Assembly: GCF_034067285.1 (NCBI RefSeq)
Contig: NZ_CP139286.1
Coordinates: 1 to 64,000, forward strand
Origin: Acinetobacter pittii
GTDB lineage: Bacteria > Pseudomonadota > Gammaproteobacteria > Pseudomonadales > Moraxellaceae
DNA: 64,000 nt
Direction: 5' to 3'
This document shows positions 12,297-25,908 of this stretch, in pieces. The first letter of the stretch is position 1. Each line of letters opens with the position of its first letter. A program made the translations under genes and the position numbers. The notes under the pieces were generated by a model. That model did not search any database and had not been told where the DNA came from. It saw nothing but the letters and a program-made list of their open reading frames with translations.

Positions 12297-12604
12297 GTTT
12301 TCTATGTCCTGTCAATTCTGCCATTGTTGTTGGTTAGAAAGACGTTAAGCTAAATTTAGATAAAAACTTCATAAGGAAGCATGAAGGTATAAAAATGGAT
12401 CAAGGACTTGAGTGATTAAAATAATTGCTAATAGATAGATCAATCGCTATCTATTTTTCATGGAAATAAAATCATAAAAGCAAAGAGGGTCTATACAAAT
12501 ATTCCAACATGATTTTTATATGAGGCCTATCCGATTCATACCTTATTGGTGTGAAATTTCTTGGTATCGAAAAACAAAAACTCCACAAGGAAAGGAAAAA
12601 GAAT
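12297..12604. other. Intergenic leader before paralogue 3 with a terminator-like hairpin
   Basis: No gene recognised. It holds a second hairpin at 12430-12458 (AATAGATAG - 8 nt - CTATCTATT, then TTT), well after the first terminator and about 150 nt before the third paralogue's start. This could end a short independent transcript or act as an attenuator. A very short frame (ATG at 12394, six codons) precedes the hairpin. The rest is AT-rich and unremarkable. Confidence 0.4.
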
Positions 12605-13609
12605 ATGCAATTTTCCAAAACGCTATTACTTGCGATGGGACTTACCATAGTTTCTTTTGCAGCTCAGGCTAAACAAACAGTATGTGTTTTTGACTTTGTT
12701 GGTAAAAATGGCGATGTCTATGCACTGATGAAGGATTATCAACTTGCCGCTAAAAACTGGGGCGCTGATATCGAACTTAAAGTAAACCAGAATGAAGCCG
12801 TAATTGCTGAAGATTTTAAAGCGGGTAAGTGTGATGGTATCAGTGTATCAGGGATGCGTGGTCGCCAATTTAACTCATTTACTGGTTCATTAGACGCAAT
12901 AGGGGCCATTCCTGACCTCAAGCTTGCTGTAAAAGTGATGCAAGGTTTAGCAAGTCCGACTTTTAGTAAATATATGGTTAATGGACGCTATGAGGTTGTT
13001 GGTGTTATCCCGGTTGGTGATGCTTATCTTTTGGTAAATGATCGCAGCATCAATACAGTAGCGAAAGCTGCAGGTAAGAAAATTGCTGTTCTTGACTATG
13101 ATGAAGCACAAAAAATTATGGTTCAGCAGGTTGGGGCACAGGCTGTGAGTGCTGACGTAACAAATTTCGGTGCGAAATTTAATAACCATCAAGTTGATAT
13201 TATTGGTGCGCCAGCAGCAGCATTTAAACCTTTGGAACTACAAAAAGGTTTAGGGACTAAAGGTGCAATTGTGAACTATCCGATCTTACAGGTCACAGGT
13301 AATATTATTATCCGCCCTGACAAGTTCCCTGCTGGTTTTGGCCAGAAATCTAGAGAGTGGGTTTCAGGTCAGCTACCACGTGCTTTTACAATCTTGGGTA
13401 AAATGAAAGCGGATATTCCACAAAAATACTGGATGGAGGTTCCGGCTGCCGATAAACCAGGCTACCAAAAGCTCATGCGTGAGTCTCGAATTAACCTTAC
13501 ACAACGCGGTGTATATGATAAACGCATGATGAAACTATTATGGCAATTCCGTTGTAAGCAAGATGCGAAAAACTTCGAATGTGGCTTACAAGACGAGAAT
13601 TACAAATAA
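12605..13609 (+). CDS. Periplasmic solute-binding-like protein, paralogue 3 (AdeT-like, divergent)
   Basis: Third tandem copy, 334 residues from the ATG at 12605, preceded by a strong AAGGAAAGG at 12587-12595. Signal peptide MQFSKTLLLAMGLTIVSFAA-QA. It keeps the four cysteines (VCVFD, GKCDG, FRCKQ, FECGL) and the block EAQKIMVQQVGAQAVSADVT. The MMEEWALAAK helix is replaced by LMKDYQLAAK and the MRARxYNKFAGS motif by MRGRQFNSFTGS. These changes fall in regions likely to line a ligand cleft, so this copy may bind something different. It has its own leader and terminator. Confidence 0.7.
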   Translation: MQFSKTLLLAMGLTIVSFAAQAKQTVCVFDFVGKNGDVYALMKDYQLAAKNWGADIELKVNQNEAVIAEDFKAGKCDGISVSGMRGRQFNSFTGSLDAIGAIPDLKLAVKVMQGLASPTFSKYMVNGRYEVVGVIPVGDAYLLVNDRSINTVAKAAGKKIAVLDYDEAQKIMVQQVGAQAVSADVTNFGAKFNNHQVDIIGAPAAAFKPLELQKGLGTKGAIVNYPILQVTGNIIIRPDKFPAGFGQKSREWVSGQLPRAFTILGKMKADIPQKYWMEVPAADKPGYQKLMRESRINLTQRGVYDKRMMKLLWQFRCKQDAKNFECGLQDENYK

Positions 13610-13651
13610 TCTTGATAAAAATACTCAAGATTCGCTTTAAACTTCGAAGAC

Positions 13652-13698
13652 AGACCCTATATTGATTATGCTATACTCAATATAGGTCTTTTTTATTT
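13652..13698 (+). terminator. Terminator after paralogue 3
   Basis: Long inverted repeat AGACCCTATATTGA / TCAATATAGGTCT followed by TTTTTATTTT, placed between the third paralogue and erpA. The ascending arm also contains TATA-rich sequence that could overlap an erpA promoter. Confidence 0.75.
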
Positions 13699-13732
13699 TG
13701 AAAGGCACAGCAAAATCCGAGGAACAATCATC

Positions 13733-14068
13733 ATGAATGCCCAAGCTCTAGTTTTGACAGATAATGCTGCCAATAAGGTACGCCAACTCCGTGATAGTGA
13801 AGGGAATGACGATCTCATGTTACGTGTATATGTAACGGGAGGCGGGTGTTCAGGGTTTTCGTATGGCTTCAATTTTGCTGAAAGCGTAAATGAAGATGAT
13901 GCAGAATTCGTAAATGGCGATGTGAAAATGCTAGTTGACTCATTAAGCTACCAATACCTCATTGGTTCAGTAGTTGACTATGTAGAAGGTCTTGAAGGTT
14001 CGCGTTTTATCGTACAAAACCCGAATGCAACAACAACATGTGGTTGTGGTTCTTCATTCTCGATTTAA
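13733..14068 (+). CDS. erpA: Iron-sulfur cluster insertion protein ErpA
   Basis: A-type carrier that delivers Fe-S clusters to apoproteins, including isoprenoid-pathway enzymes. The 111-residue protein has the three ligand cysteines in the family arrangement: Cys39 in GGGCSGF, and Cys103 and Cys105 in TTCGCGSSF at the C terminus. It starts at ATG 13733, about 11 nt after a GAGGAAC ribosome site. It stands alone between two terminators. Length and C-terminal CGCGSSF fit ErpA better than IscA or NfuA. Confidence 0.92.
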   Translation: MNAQALVLTDNAANKVRQLRDSEGNDDLMLRVYVTGGGCSGFSYGFNFAESVNEDDAEFVNGDVKMLVDSLSYQYLIGSVVDYVEGLEGSRFIVQNPNATTTCGCGSSFSI

Positions 14069-14084
14069 CAGAATTTTAAAATTT

Positions 14085-14116
14085 AAAAAACCTCTCCATG
14101 ACGAGAGGTTTTTTAT
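14085..14116. terminator. Bidirectional terminator after erpA
   Basis: AAAAAACCTCTC - CATGAC - GAGAGGTTTTTTAT hairpin between erpA and the convergent hydrolase pseudogene. Confidence 0.9.
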
Positions 14117-14127
14117 TGATCAAATTA

Positions 14128-14970
14128 TTATTTTTCACGGACAGATTCTAAAAAACATTGCACGAGTTCAGGTGCATTTTGATAGGGAATCCAATGCGAC
14201 GCATCCATAAAAACTGCGTCATAACTATTTTTAAAATAACGTGAGTTTAGCTCGGCACTTTTTTCTGTAACGGCAATATCATGTTTACCCCAAATAAAAA
14301 GAGTGGGGACGTCTATGGCTTTAAATGGGTTTTGAGATTTGTCCCAAAAAAAGCCACGATACCAATTCAACGCCGTAGTTAATCTATTTTCCTTTATAAA
14401 CTCAGCCTCGAATATTTCAATTTGCTGCTTGGTCATGCCAGATCATTTAAGAAGTGTACGGCCCAATATAGGCAACTTTTTAAATAAAAGTTCGGGCAGA
14501 ATCGGTAGCTGAAAAATTGCAAAATAATAAGATTTAAAAAGTTGTCTACTGCTTAAACAAGCTTTTAAAAAAGCGGCTTGATGGGGGACAGAAACTAAGG
14601 TGAGATGTTGAATATATTGTGGATACTTCATCGCAACGCCCGAAGCGATTGCCGAACCCCAGTCATGCCCAATTAAATAAACTGGCTGACCCAACTGCTT
14701 AATTAAACTGGCCACATCTTCTACAAGTTCACTTAGTGAATATTGAAATCGGCTTTGAGGCCTAGCATTTAAACTATAACCGCGTTGATGAATCGCAAGC
14801 GTTCTAAATTGATGCCGATGCAATAACTCAGAGGTTTGCTCCCAACTATGGGCAGTTTCTGGAAAACCATGTAATAAAACAACGATTGGACCATCTATAG
14901 GGCCTGAATCAATTACATCGAATGTCCAAGCCCCACGTGTATATTGATGAATACGTTTGGTCAGATCCAT
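14128..14970 (-). pseudogene. Alpha/beta hydrolase (epoxide hydrolase-like) with in-frame stop
   Basis: The two halves lie in the same reading frame, separated only by a TGA at 14445-14443 on the minus strand. Upstream, about 175 codons carry the oxyanion motif LLHGFPE and the nucleophile elbow IGHDWGSA. Downstream are an acid-region motif LFIWGKHDIAV and the catalytic His in DASHWIPYQNAP. The full protein would be about 280 residues, the normal size for soluble epoxide hydrolases or haloalkane dehalogenase relatives. The single stop (LLK-stop-SGMTKQQ) would remove the lid and catalytic His. A TGG or CGA to TGA change, or a sequencing error, could explain it. Start chosen at 14970 because AAGG lies 9 nt upstream. 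Confidence 0.82.
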
Positions 14971-15097
14971 GAAAACATGCCTTAAATTATTTTTGTTGGC
15001 ATTTATCATGAGTTTTTATGCTCATTTAAATAACAGCATTTCGGGTCAGTAAATGTGCTATGAGGTCGAATCTGACCAATCAAATCGATAAATAGCT

Positions 15098-16225
15098 TTA
15101 TACCGCCGTGATCGTACCTAGAATTCTGAAATCCGAAGCACCTGTTACCGCTGGTAAATTACCACTTAAACCATCTACAAAACGCATTGCTAACCATGCA
15201 AATGCTGTAGCCTCGACCCAAGTAGGGGAAAGTCCCAAAACATCTGTAGGTTGAACAGACCAATTGTGCTTACGAAGACGCCAGCGTAATTGTTCTAATA
15301 AATAAGAATTATAAGCACCGCCACCACAAACATATACTTCGCCTGTTTCCATTTCAGAGCGATAAATCGCTTTTTGAATAGCACGCACAGTAAGTTTTAA
15401 TAAGGTTGCTTGGATGTTTTCAGGTGTATCTTCTAACTCATCATAAGTTAAATCATTTCGCCAATCGATTAACTGGTCATCCAACCAGTCAATATTAAAG
15501 TCTTCACGTCCTGTGCTCTTAGGCGGTTCTTTAGAAAAATACTCATGAGCATAAAGGCGGTCGAGTAAAGAGCGAATAGGGTGCCCATAAGCAGCCCAGT
15601 CGCCATTTTCATCATATGGATGGCCTGTATGGCGATGGCACCATGCATCCATCAAAATATTTGCAGGACCTGTATCAAAACCAAATACGCCGTCACTGTT
15701 ATTGGCAGGCAGCATACTCACATTGGCAATCCCACCTAAATTCAGAATCACACGATGAATACTTGGATGTTGAAATAATGCTTGATGGAAAGCTGGAACT
15801 AATGGTGCGCCTTGGCCCCCCGCTGCCATATCTCTACGACGAAAATCTGAAACGACCGGAATTTGAGTAATTTCAGTAATAATATTTGGATCACCAATTT
15901 GTAGCGTAAAGCCATGTTCTGGACGATGACGAATAGTTTGTCCATGCGAACCAATTGCTTTTATCTGACTACGGTCTAATTGGTGCTTTTCAATGAGAGT
16001 ATTAATCCCATCACCAATCATTTTGGCTAGAGCAACATCAGCTTTACCCATGCGGTCAATTTCATTGTCATCGGGTAAAGTTAATGCCATAAGCTCATCA
16101 CGTAACTCGGGTTCGAATGGAACTGTAAGTGTGGCATGAAGCTGTAGTGGCTCAAATGAAGCCGCAACAATATCCACACCATCCATACTAGTGCCAGTCA
16201 TTACGCCGATATAGATTGCGCTCAT
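15098..16225 (-). CDS. anmK: Anhydro-N-acetylmuramic acid kinase
   Basis: Phosphorylates and opens 1,6-anhydroMurNAc to MurNAc-6-phosphate during cell-wall recycling. The 375-residue protein starts MSAIYIGVMTGTSMDGVDIV, the AnmK ATP-site signature, and also has GSHGQTIRHRP, LNLGGIANVS and FDTGPANILMD. The start at 16225 follows AGGGGAAG by 6 nt; six further upstream codons are in frame but unlikely to be used. It is divergent from tyrS with only 79 nt between starts, so both promoters must lie in that gap. The same anmK-tyrS neighbourhood is common in gammaproteobacteria. Confidence 0.95.
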   Translation of the reverse strand: MSAIYIGVMTGTSMDGVDIVAASFEPLQLHATLTVPFEPELRDELMALTLPDDNEIDRMGKADVALAKMIGDGINTLIEKHQLDRSQIKAIGSHGQTIRHRPEHGFTLQIGDPNIITEITQIPVVSDFRRRDMAAGGQGAPLVPAFHQALFQHPSIHRVILNLGGIANVSMLPANNSDGVFGFDTGPANILMDAWCHRHTGHPYDENGDWAAYGHPIRSLLDRLYAHEYFSKEPPKSTGREDFNIDWLDDQLIDWRNDLTYDELEDTPENIQATLLKLTVRAIQKAIYRSEMETGEVYVCGGGAYNSYLLEQLRWRLRKHNWSVQPTDVLGLSPTWVEATAFAWLAMRFVDGLSGNLPAVTGASDFRILGTITAV

Positions 16226-16283
16226 ATGCAACTTCCCCTGCAAGACGCTGAAAAAATGTTAGTATATCGCACAAATTGAATAA

Positions 16284-17519
<1,236 letters not shown>

Positions 17520-17539
17520 TAAGAAAGTTATATAGTGGT

Positions 17540-17567
17540 AAAAGCAGGAGTAATCCTGCTTTTTTTA
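17540..17567 (+). terminator. tyrS terminator
   Basis: AAAGCAGGA - GTAA - TCCTGCTTTTTTTA hairpin beginning 21 nt after the tyrS stop. Confidence 0.92.
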
Positions 17568-17593
17568 TTTTAGAGTTACCAAAGTAATTAAGC

Positions 17594-17607
17594 GTTCCAC
17601 GTGGAAC
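17594..17607. other. parS-like ParB-binding palindrome, intergenic
   Basis: Exact 14-bp palindrome GTTCCACGTGGAAC between the tyrS terminator and the tandem repeat. It is identical to the sites in recF and mutY, and is the only exact copy outside a coding region in this window. Confidence 0.82.
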
Positions 17608-17691
17608 CATCTAGATATAATTAATAATAAAAGAAGTAGGTTAAAAAATAAGAAGAAATATAAAGTGGAGTAGAGTATTTACTCTATTATT

Positions 17692-17846
17692 TCTTTGGAA
17701 TCTTTGGAATCTTTGGAATCTTTGGAATCTTTGGAATCTTTGGAATCTTTGGAATCTTTGGAATCTTTGGAATCTTTGGAATCTTTGGAATCTTTGGAAT
17801 CTTTGGAATCTTTGGAATCTTTGGAATCTTTGGAATCTTTGGAATC
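17692..17846. repeat. 9-bp tandem repeat, about 17 copies
   Basis: Perfect head-to-tail array of TCTTTGGAA (GATTCCAAA on the other strand), 155 bp, about 17.2 units with no visible divergence. Such purity implies recent slippage and a probably variable copy number between strains. On the minus strand the array reads as (Ile-Pro-Lys)17 in a 72-codon frame starting at a TTG without a ribosome site, so I do not call a gene. It lies between a parS-like site and the rRNA promoters. Confidence 0.95.
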
Positions 17847-17941
17847 AAGTGACTATATATGTCTATAAGCTCTATTGAAGACATAGAAAATTTAAGATAG
17901 ACCAAGTTTTTAAATATAAAAATTAATAAAAGGTATTGAAA

Positions 17942-18019
17942 ATGCCTAAAAAAAAGCCATATATATCACTTTTTTCGCAAAATAGTAGAAAAAAACGGCA
18001 CTCAAGTGAAAAAGGCTGA
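17942..18019 (+). CDS. Possible 25-residue very basic peptide (uncertain)
   Basis: ATG at 17942 with AAAGG 8 nt upstream opens a 25-residue frame (MPKKKPYISLFSQNSRKKRH...) that ends at 18019, just before the first rRNA promoter. Nine of 25 residues are Lys or Arg. It may be chance in an A-rich stretch; the ribosome site and composition are the only support. No family recognised. Confidence 0.2.
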   Translation: MPKKKPYISLFSQNSRKKRHSSEKG

Positions 18020-18027
18020 AATACCCC

Positions 18028-18055
18028 TTGCAAAGGGTTTTTAATGGTCTATAAT
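18028..18055 (+). promoter_or_regulatory. rRNA operon promoter, upstream (P1-like)
   Basis: TTGCAA at 18028-18033 and TATAAT at 18050-18055 with a 16-bp spacer. The preceding sequence (17925-18010) is A/T-rich, like an UP element. It lies about 375 bp before mature 16S. Confidence 0.7.
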
Positions 18056-18190
18056 GCACATCCATCGGCGGTGATGCAGATAGAAACTTGTTGAAAAACA
18101 GTTACTTGTGATTAAGTTGATTGCTTTAAGTGATGAATTTGATGAGAAGTTGGTTTTGAAGATAAGTTTTAAAAATATCGAAATTACCTG

Positions 18191-18218
18191 TTGACTTTTA
18201 AGAGATTAAGAGTAATAT
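18191..18218 (+). promoter_or_regulatory. rRNA operon promoter, downstream (P2-like)
   Basis: TTGACT at 18191-18196 and TAATAT at 18213-18218 with a 16-bp spacer, followed by a C/G-containing discriminator AGCCGACC. This is the normal tandem-promoter layout of rRNA operons. Confidence 0.65.
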
Positions 18219-18271
18219 AGCCGACCTAGCTTGCTGGTGACGAACCAGGAAGAAGATCATTAAGAGAATTG

Positions 18272-18294
18272 AAGAACAACTTGTGTGGATTTTT
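18272..18294 (+). other. 16S precursor processing stem, 5' arm
   Basis: AAGAACAACTTGTGTGGAT and following T residues are complementary, with small bulges, to the segment 19988-20012 after 16S. The pair would loop out pre-16S as an RNase III substrate. Confidence 0.75.
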
Positions 18295-18430
18295 ACTGGT
18301 TGATTAATCGAAATAATTTTCATTGATTGATTGGTTTAAATTACTCGAAGTTTATTTGAGCGAAATTTAAGTCAGTAATTGATGAGCCAGAATTGGTACC
18401 TTGTCTTTAAATAAGGTACAAAATGATTTT

Positions 18431-19967
<1,537 letters not shown>

Positions 19968-19987
19968 ACGAAAGATTGACGATTGGT

Positions 19988-20012
19988 AAGAATCCACAAC
20001 AAGTTGTTCTTC
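19988..20012 (+). other. 16S precursor processing stem, 3' arm
   Basis: AAGAATCCACAACAAGTTGT and following TCTT pair with 18272-18294 upstream of 16S. Confidence 0.75.
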
Positions 20013-20026
20013 ATAGATGTATCTGA

Positions 20027-20103
<77 letters not shown>

Positions 20104-20158
20104 TGACTTTGACTGGTTAAAGTTATAGATAAAAGATACATGACTGATGATGTAAGCT

Positions 20159-20234
20159 GGGGACTTAGCTTAGTTGGTAGAGCGCCTGCTTTGCACGCAG
20201 GAGGTCAGGAGTTCGACTCTCCTAGTCTCCACCA
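20159..20234 (+). tRNA. tRNA-Ala (TGC anticodon)
   Basis: 76-nt cloverleaf: acceptor GGGGACT pairs with AGTCTCC with one wobble, the anticodon stem is CCTGC/GCAGG, the anticodon TGC is at 20192-20194, TTCGACT lies in the T-arm, and CCA is encoded at 20232-20234. The Ile-Ala pair is the standard spacer content. Confidence 0.98.
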
Positions 20235-20588
20235 GAACTTAAGAGAAGTTCGGATTACAGAAATTAGTAAATAGAGATTATATGATCTTGGTTTATTAAC
20301 TTCTGTGATTTAAATATCACGGTATTAAGCATGACCTGACGAAGGCATGTTTATTCATTAACAGATTGGCAAAATTGAGTCTGAAATAAATTGTTCACTC
20401 AAGAGTTTAGATTAAGCAATTAATCTGAATGAATTGAGAACTAGCAAATTAACTGAATCAAGCGTTTTGGTATATGAATTTAGATTGAAGCTGTACAGTG
20501 TTTAAGTACACAGACAACAGATAGTAGCGATGAAGAATCGCACGGACAACACTCACTTGTAGGTGTTGACGACTGTTTGGGGTTGTAT
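20235..20588 (+). other. tRNA-Ala to 23S spacer
   Basis: 354-nt transcribed spacer with no gene. Its end (GTTGTATAGTCAAG, 20582-20595) is the 5' arm of the 23S processing stem. Confidence 0.7.
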
Positions 20589-23478
<2,890 letters not shown>

Positions 23479-23664
23479 TACAACACCCAAGCAGTTGTAT
23501 ATGAAGCATCAATCGATTCATAAACATGCAAAGCAACTTGATTTAGTTAAACGCTTAGCTAAAATGAACAGATAAAGTCAGATTCAATCAGCCCGTCTGT
23601 AAAGATTTGGAAAACGCAACGTATCACCATGTGAATAAAACGAAGCAAGTATCCATACCAGTTG

Positions 23665-23779
23665 TGCTGGCGACCATAGCAAGAGTGAACCACCTGATCC
23701 CTTCCCGAACTCAGAAGTGAAACCTCTTAGCGCTGATGGTAGTGTGGGGTTACCCATGTGAGAGTAAGTCATCGCCAGC
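23665..23779 (+). rRNA. rrf: 5S ribosomal RNA
   Basis: About 115 nt. GCTGGCGACCATAGCAAGAG at the start pairs with CATCGCCAGC at the end, and internal landmarks such as TGATCCCTTCCCGAACTCAG match 5S rRNA. It is the last gene of the operon. Confidence 0.96.
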
Positions 23780-23790
23780 TCATTATTCTA

Positions 23791-23823
23791 AACACCCCCA
23801 CTAATACTGGGGGTGTTTTTTTA
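23791..23823 (+). terminator. rRNA operon terminator
   Basis: AACACCCCCA - CTAATAC - TGGGGGTGTTTTTTTA hairpin with strong G/C pairs and seven T residues, just after 5S. Confidence 0.95.
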
Positions 23824-23916
23824 TGCCTATAAGATTTTAAAAATACTAAGGACGAGCTGTGTTATAAATACTAAGAAATTTAATCTTTTGAATATAAATA
23901 ATAAGGAAAAGCACCT

Positions 23917-24513
23917 ATGGTAGTTTATGGTGATTTGGGTTCGGGTAACTGTTATAAGGTTAAACTATTACTTTCCTTATTAAATATTAATCATAGATGG
24001 ATTCACGTTGATATTTTAAAAAAAGACACTCAAACAGCAGATTTTTTATCTTTAAATCCTAATGGAAAAATACCTGTATTAGTGTTGGATGATGGTCGTG
24101 TTTTGAGTGAATCAAATGCTATTTTAGGTTATGTCGCTGAAGGAACAAAATTTATTCCTACAGATCCTTTTATTAAAGCAAAAATGTATCAGTGGATGTT
24201 CTTTGAGCAGTATAGCCATGAACCATTTATTGCAGTTGCTCGTTTTATTAATAAATATTTAGGCTTACCAGCAGAAAGAATCGAGGAATATCATAATTTA
24301 CAGCCCAAAGGCCATAAAGCATTATCAATTATGGATAATGCTTTAGTAGAGCATGACTATCTTGTTGGAAATGAATTAACCATTGCTGATATTGCCTTAT
24401 ATGCGTATACGCATGTCGCTGAAGAAGGTGGCTTTGATTTAACGTTATATCCAAATATTCAAGCATGGTGTCAAAGGATTCGAGAATATTCAGGTTATTT
24501 AGATATGATTTAA
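23917..24513 (+). CDS. Glutathione S-transferase family protein
   Basis: 198-residue cytosolic protein with a thioredoxin-like N-terminal domain (1-80) and an all-helical C-terminal domain. Family marks are LNPNGKIPVL with its cis-proline and the glutathione-contacting VLSESNAI at about 63-70. The N terminus VYGDLGSGNCYKVKLLLSLL has a Ser/Cys-type active-site segment, as in beta or nu-like bacterial GSTs, and the C-terminal LTIADIALYAYTH helix is typical. AAGGA precedes the ATG. The substrate cannot be told. It stands alone after the rRNA operon. Confidence 0.88.
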   Translation: MVVYGDLGSGNCYKVKLLLSLLNINHRWIHVDILKKDTQTADFLSLNPNGKIPVLVLDDGRVLSESNAILGYVAEGTKFIPTDPFIKAKMYQWMFFEQYSHEPFIAVARFINKYLGLPAERIEEYHNLQPKGHKALSIMDNALVEHDYLVGNELTIADIALYAYTHVAEEGGFDLTLYPNIQAWCQRIREYSGYLDMI

Positions 24514-24515
24514 AT

Positions 24516-24546
24516 AAAAAAGAACTCATATAGAGTTCTTTTTTAT
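24516..24546. terminator. Bidirectional terminator
   Basis: AAAAAAGAACTC - ATATA - GAGTTCTTTTTTAT hairpin between the convergent GST and barrel-protein genes. Confidence 0.9.
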
Positions 24547-24561
24547 ATCTGAATGTTTGAT

Positions 24562-25254
24562 TTAGAAGTGTGCTTCCAAGCCTATATAGGGACCTTTGAA
24601 CTCAAATTTAAGATCATTATTATCGTAGTCATCTAAATCGATATTAAGTACGCGATAACCTGCTGTTAAACCAAGATCAATGAGAAGGTTATCTGCAAAT
24701 TTATACTTCACTTCTGCTAATGCATCAGTAATTCGTGCATCATCAAAGTTTGTATAGGTTGCTTCACCTTTAGCACTTAAGCCTGTAAATGGAAGTTTTA
24801 CTTCTCCCGACAAATAAGCGATAGGATAAGTTTTATCAATATCCACGCGTTTGCCTGTGTATGCAGTAATATCACCATTTAATACTGTTGCACCAAGACC
24901 AGCATCCACACTTACGATATTATCTAGTAATTCATAGTAAAGGATAAAATCGCTATGATCTAAATCAACTTTATAGTTGGCTTGACCTAAAGTTTCCGAT
25001 TTAGTTTCCGTATCTAAATTTACGTAGCGAATTTTTGCGTTGGGAATAAATGGAATTGGGTGTTCTACTGCTAATGAAATTTGAGCACTGCCTTTCCGAT
25101 CTAAATCTTGATCTTCAGCTGATTGAGAAGACATATTCGCTTTACCGTCATAAAACCAGTAGCCTACGTCTCCTTTTACTCCTACAAAGTCTGCTTGAGC
25201 AAAGCCACTTAAGCCGATCCCGAGCGTTAATAAAGATATTTTTAATATTTTCAT
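24562..25254 (-). CDS. Outer-membrane beta-barrel protein (TIGR04219-like)
   Basis: 230-residue exported protein with signal peptide MKILKISLLTLGIGLSGFAQ-A and a mature start DFVGVKGDVGYWFYDGKANM. Alternating hydrophobic/polar strands and a C-terminal aromatic residue (YIGLEAHF) are the marks of an outer-membrane barrel recognised by the BAM complex. The pattern resembles the TIGR04219 outer-membrane family; cargo or role is unknown. It is monocistronic, with a long AT-rich region upstream. Confidence 0.78.
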   Translation of the reverse strand: MKILKISLLTLGIGLSGFAQADFVGVKGDVGYWFYDGKANMSSQSAEDQDLDRKGSAQISLAVEHPIPFIPNAKIRYVNLDTETKSETLGQANYKVDLDHSDFILYYELLDNIVSVDAGLGATVLNGDITAYTGKRVDIDKTYPIAYLSGEVKLPFTGLSAKGEATYTNFDDARITDALAEVKYKFADNLLIDLGLTAGYRVLNIDLDDYDNNDLKFEFKGPYIGLEAHF

Positions 25255-25908
25255 TTTTACATCCGCATAAAAGAAATCTTTGTGCGCATGATATAGACAT
25301 CTTGCTACAGATGCATTGATAAAAAATAAAGAGCTGGTACGTATAATAGGAATAAATTTTTATACATAGAAAAAGTTTATTTATTTCAAATAATTATTAT
25401 TAGATCTTTAATTTAGAAGATTCTGATTAGCTAAAAATTTTAGTATAAATTTTGTCATTTAGTTATATGAGGGTAATAAGTCTAATTTGAAAATCAGAGA
25501 ATTATGAATAAATTAGTGGATAAGTAGAGTAATTAAGGAAGCTTTTTTAAGAGTTGGAAGAAAATGTCATTGAACAATAAAGTTGAGCTACAAGTAGTAG
25601 AACGTAAATATAAGCTGAAAAATAACCAATTGTGAAAAAAACTAATAAAATTCGTAAAATTTCTGACGGAAATTACAGTAAAAAGAAATAAAAACAGGTA
25701 TTGTTCAGCTATATAGGGGCAAAAAATGGACAAAAATCTTTAAGGAAGAATTTTCTATTTTTGCTTGTTTGTTAAGGGAATAAAAATACTCAAAAGGTTC
25801 GTTTTATTTTCTACAAACACAAAAGTATTTTTTGGTTCTTTTTTTGCATGCGGAATAACAATCAACAATAGCAGTAAAAATAAGTAATCTTTTAACATTA
25901 GGTGTTCT
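25255..25908. other. 654-bp AT-rich intergenic region
   Basis: This lies between the divergent barrel-protein gene and the NSS transporter gene, so it should hold both promoters. No tRNA, terminator or family-like protein was recognised. A 23-codon frame at 25564-25635 (MSLNNKVELQVVERKYKLKN...) has GGAAGAAA upstream but nothing else in support. The length is unusual for this compact genome. Confidence 0.4.

Noticed and set aside
14128..14436. C-terminal hydrolase half as a separate gene
   Set aside because: It is in the same frame as the upstream half and lacks a ribosome site, so it is a broken gene, not a new one.
17692..17846. Tandem array as a CRISPR
   Set aside because: There are no spacers; units are directly joined 9-mers.
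17687..17905. 72-codon minus-strand frame with 17 Ile-Pro-Lys repeats
   Set aside because: It starts at TTG with no ribosome site and the repeat itself explains the whole frame; a real protein is unlikely.
25533..25733. 66-codon minus-strand frame upstream of the NSS gene
   Set aside because: It is Phe/Leu-rich, with no ribosome site, and runs through AT-rich intergenic DNA.
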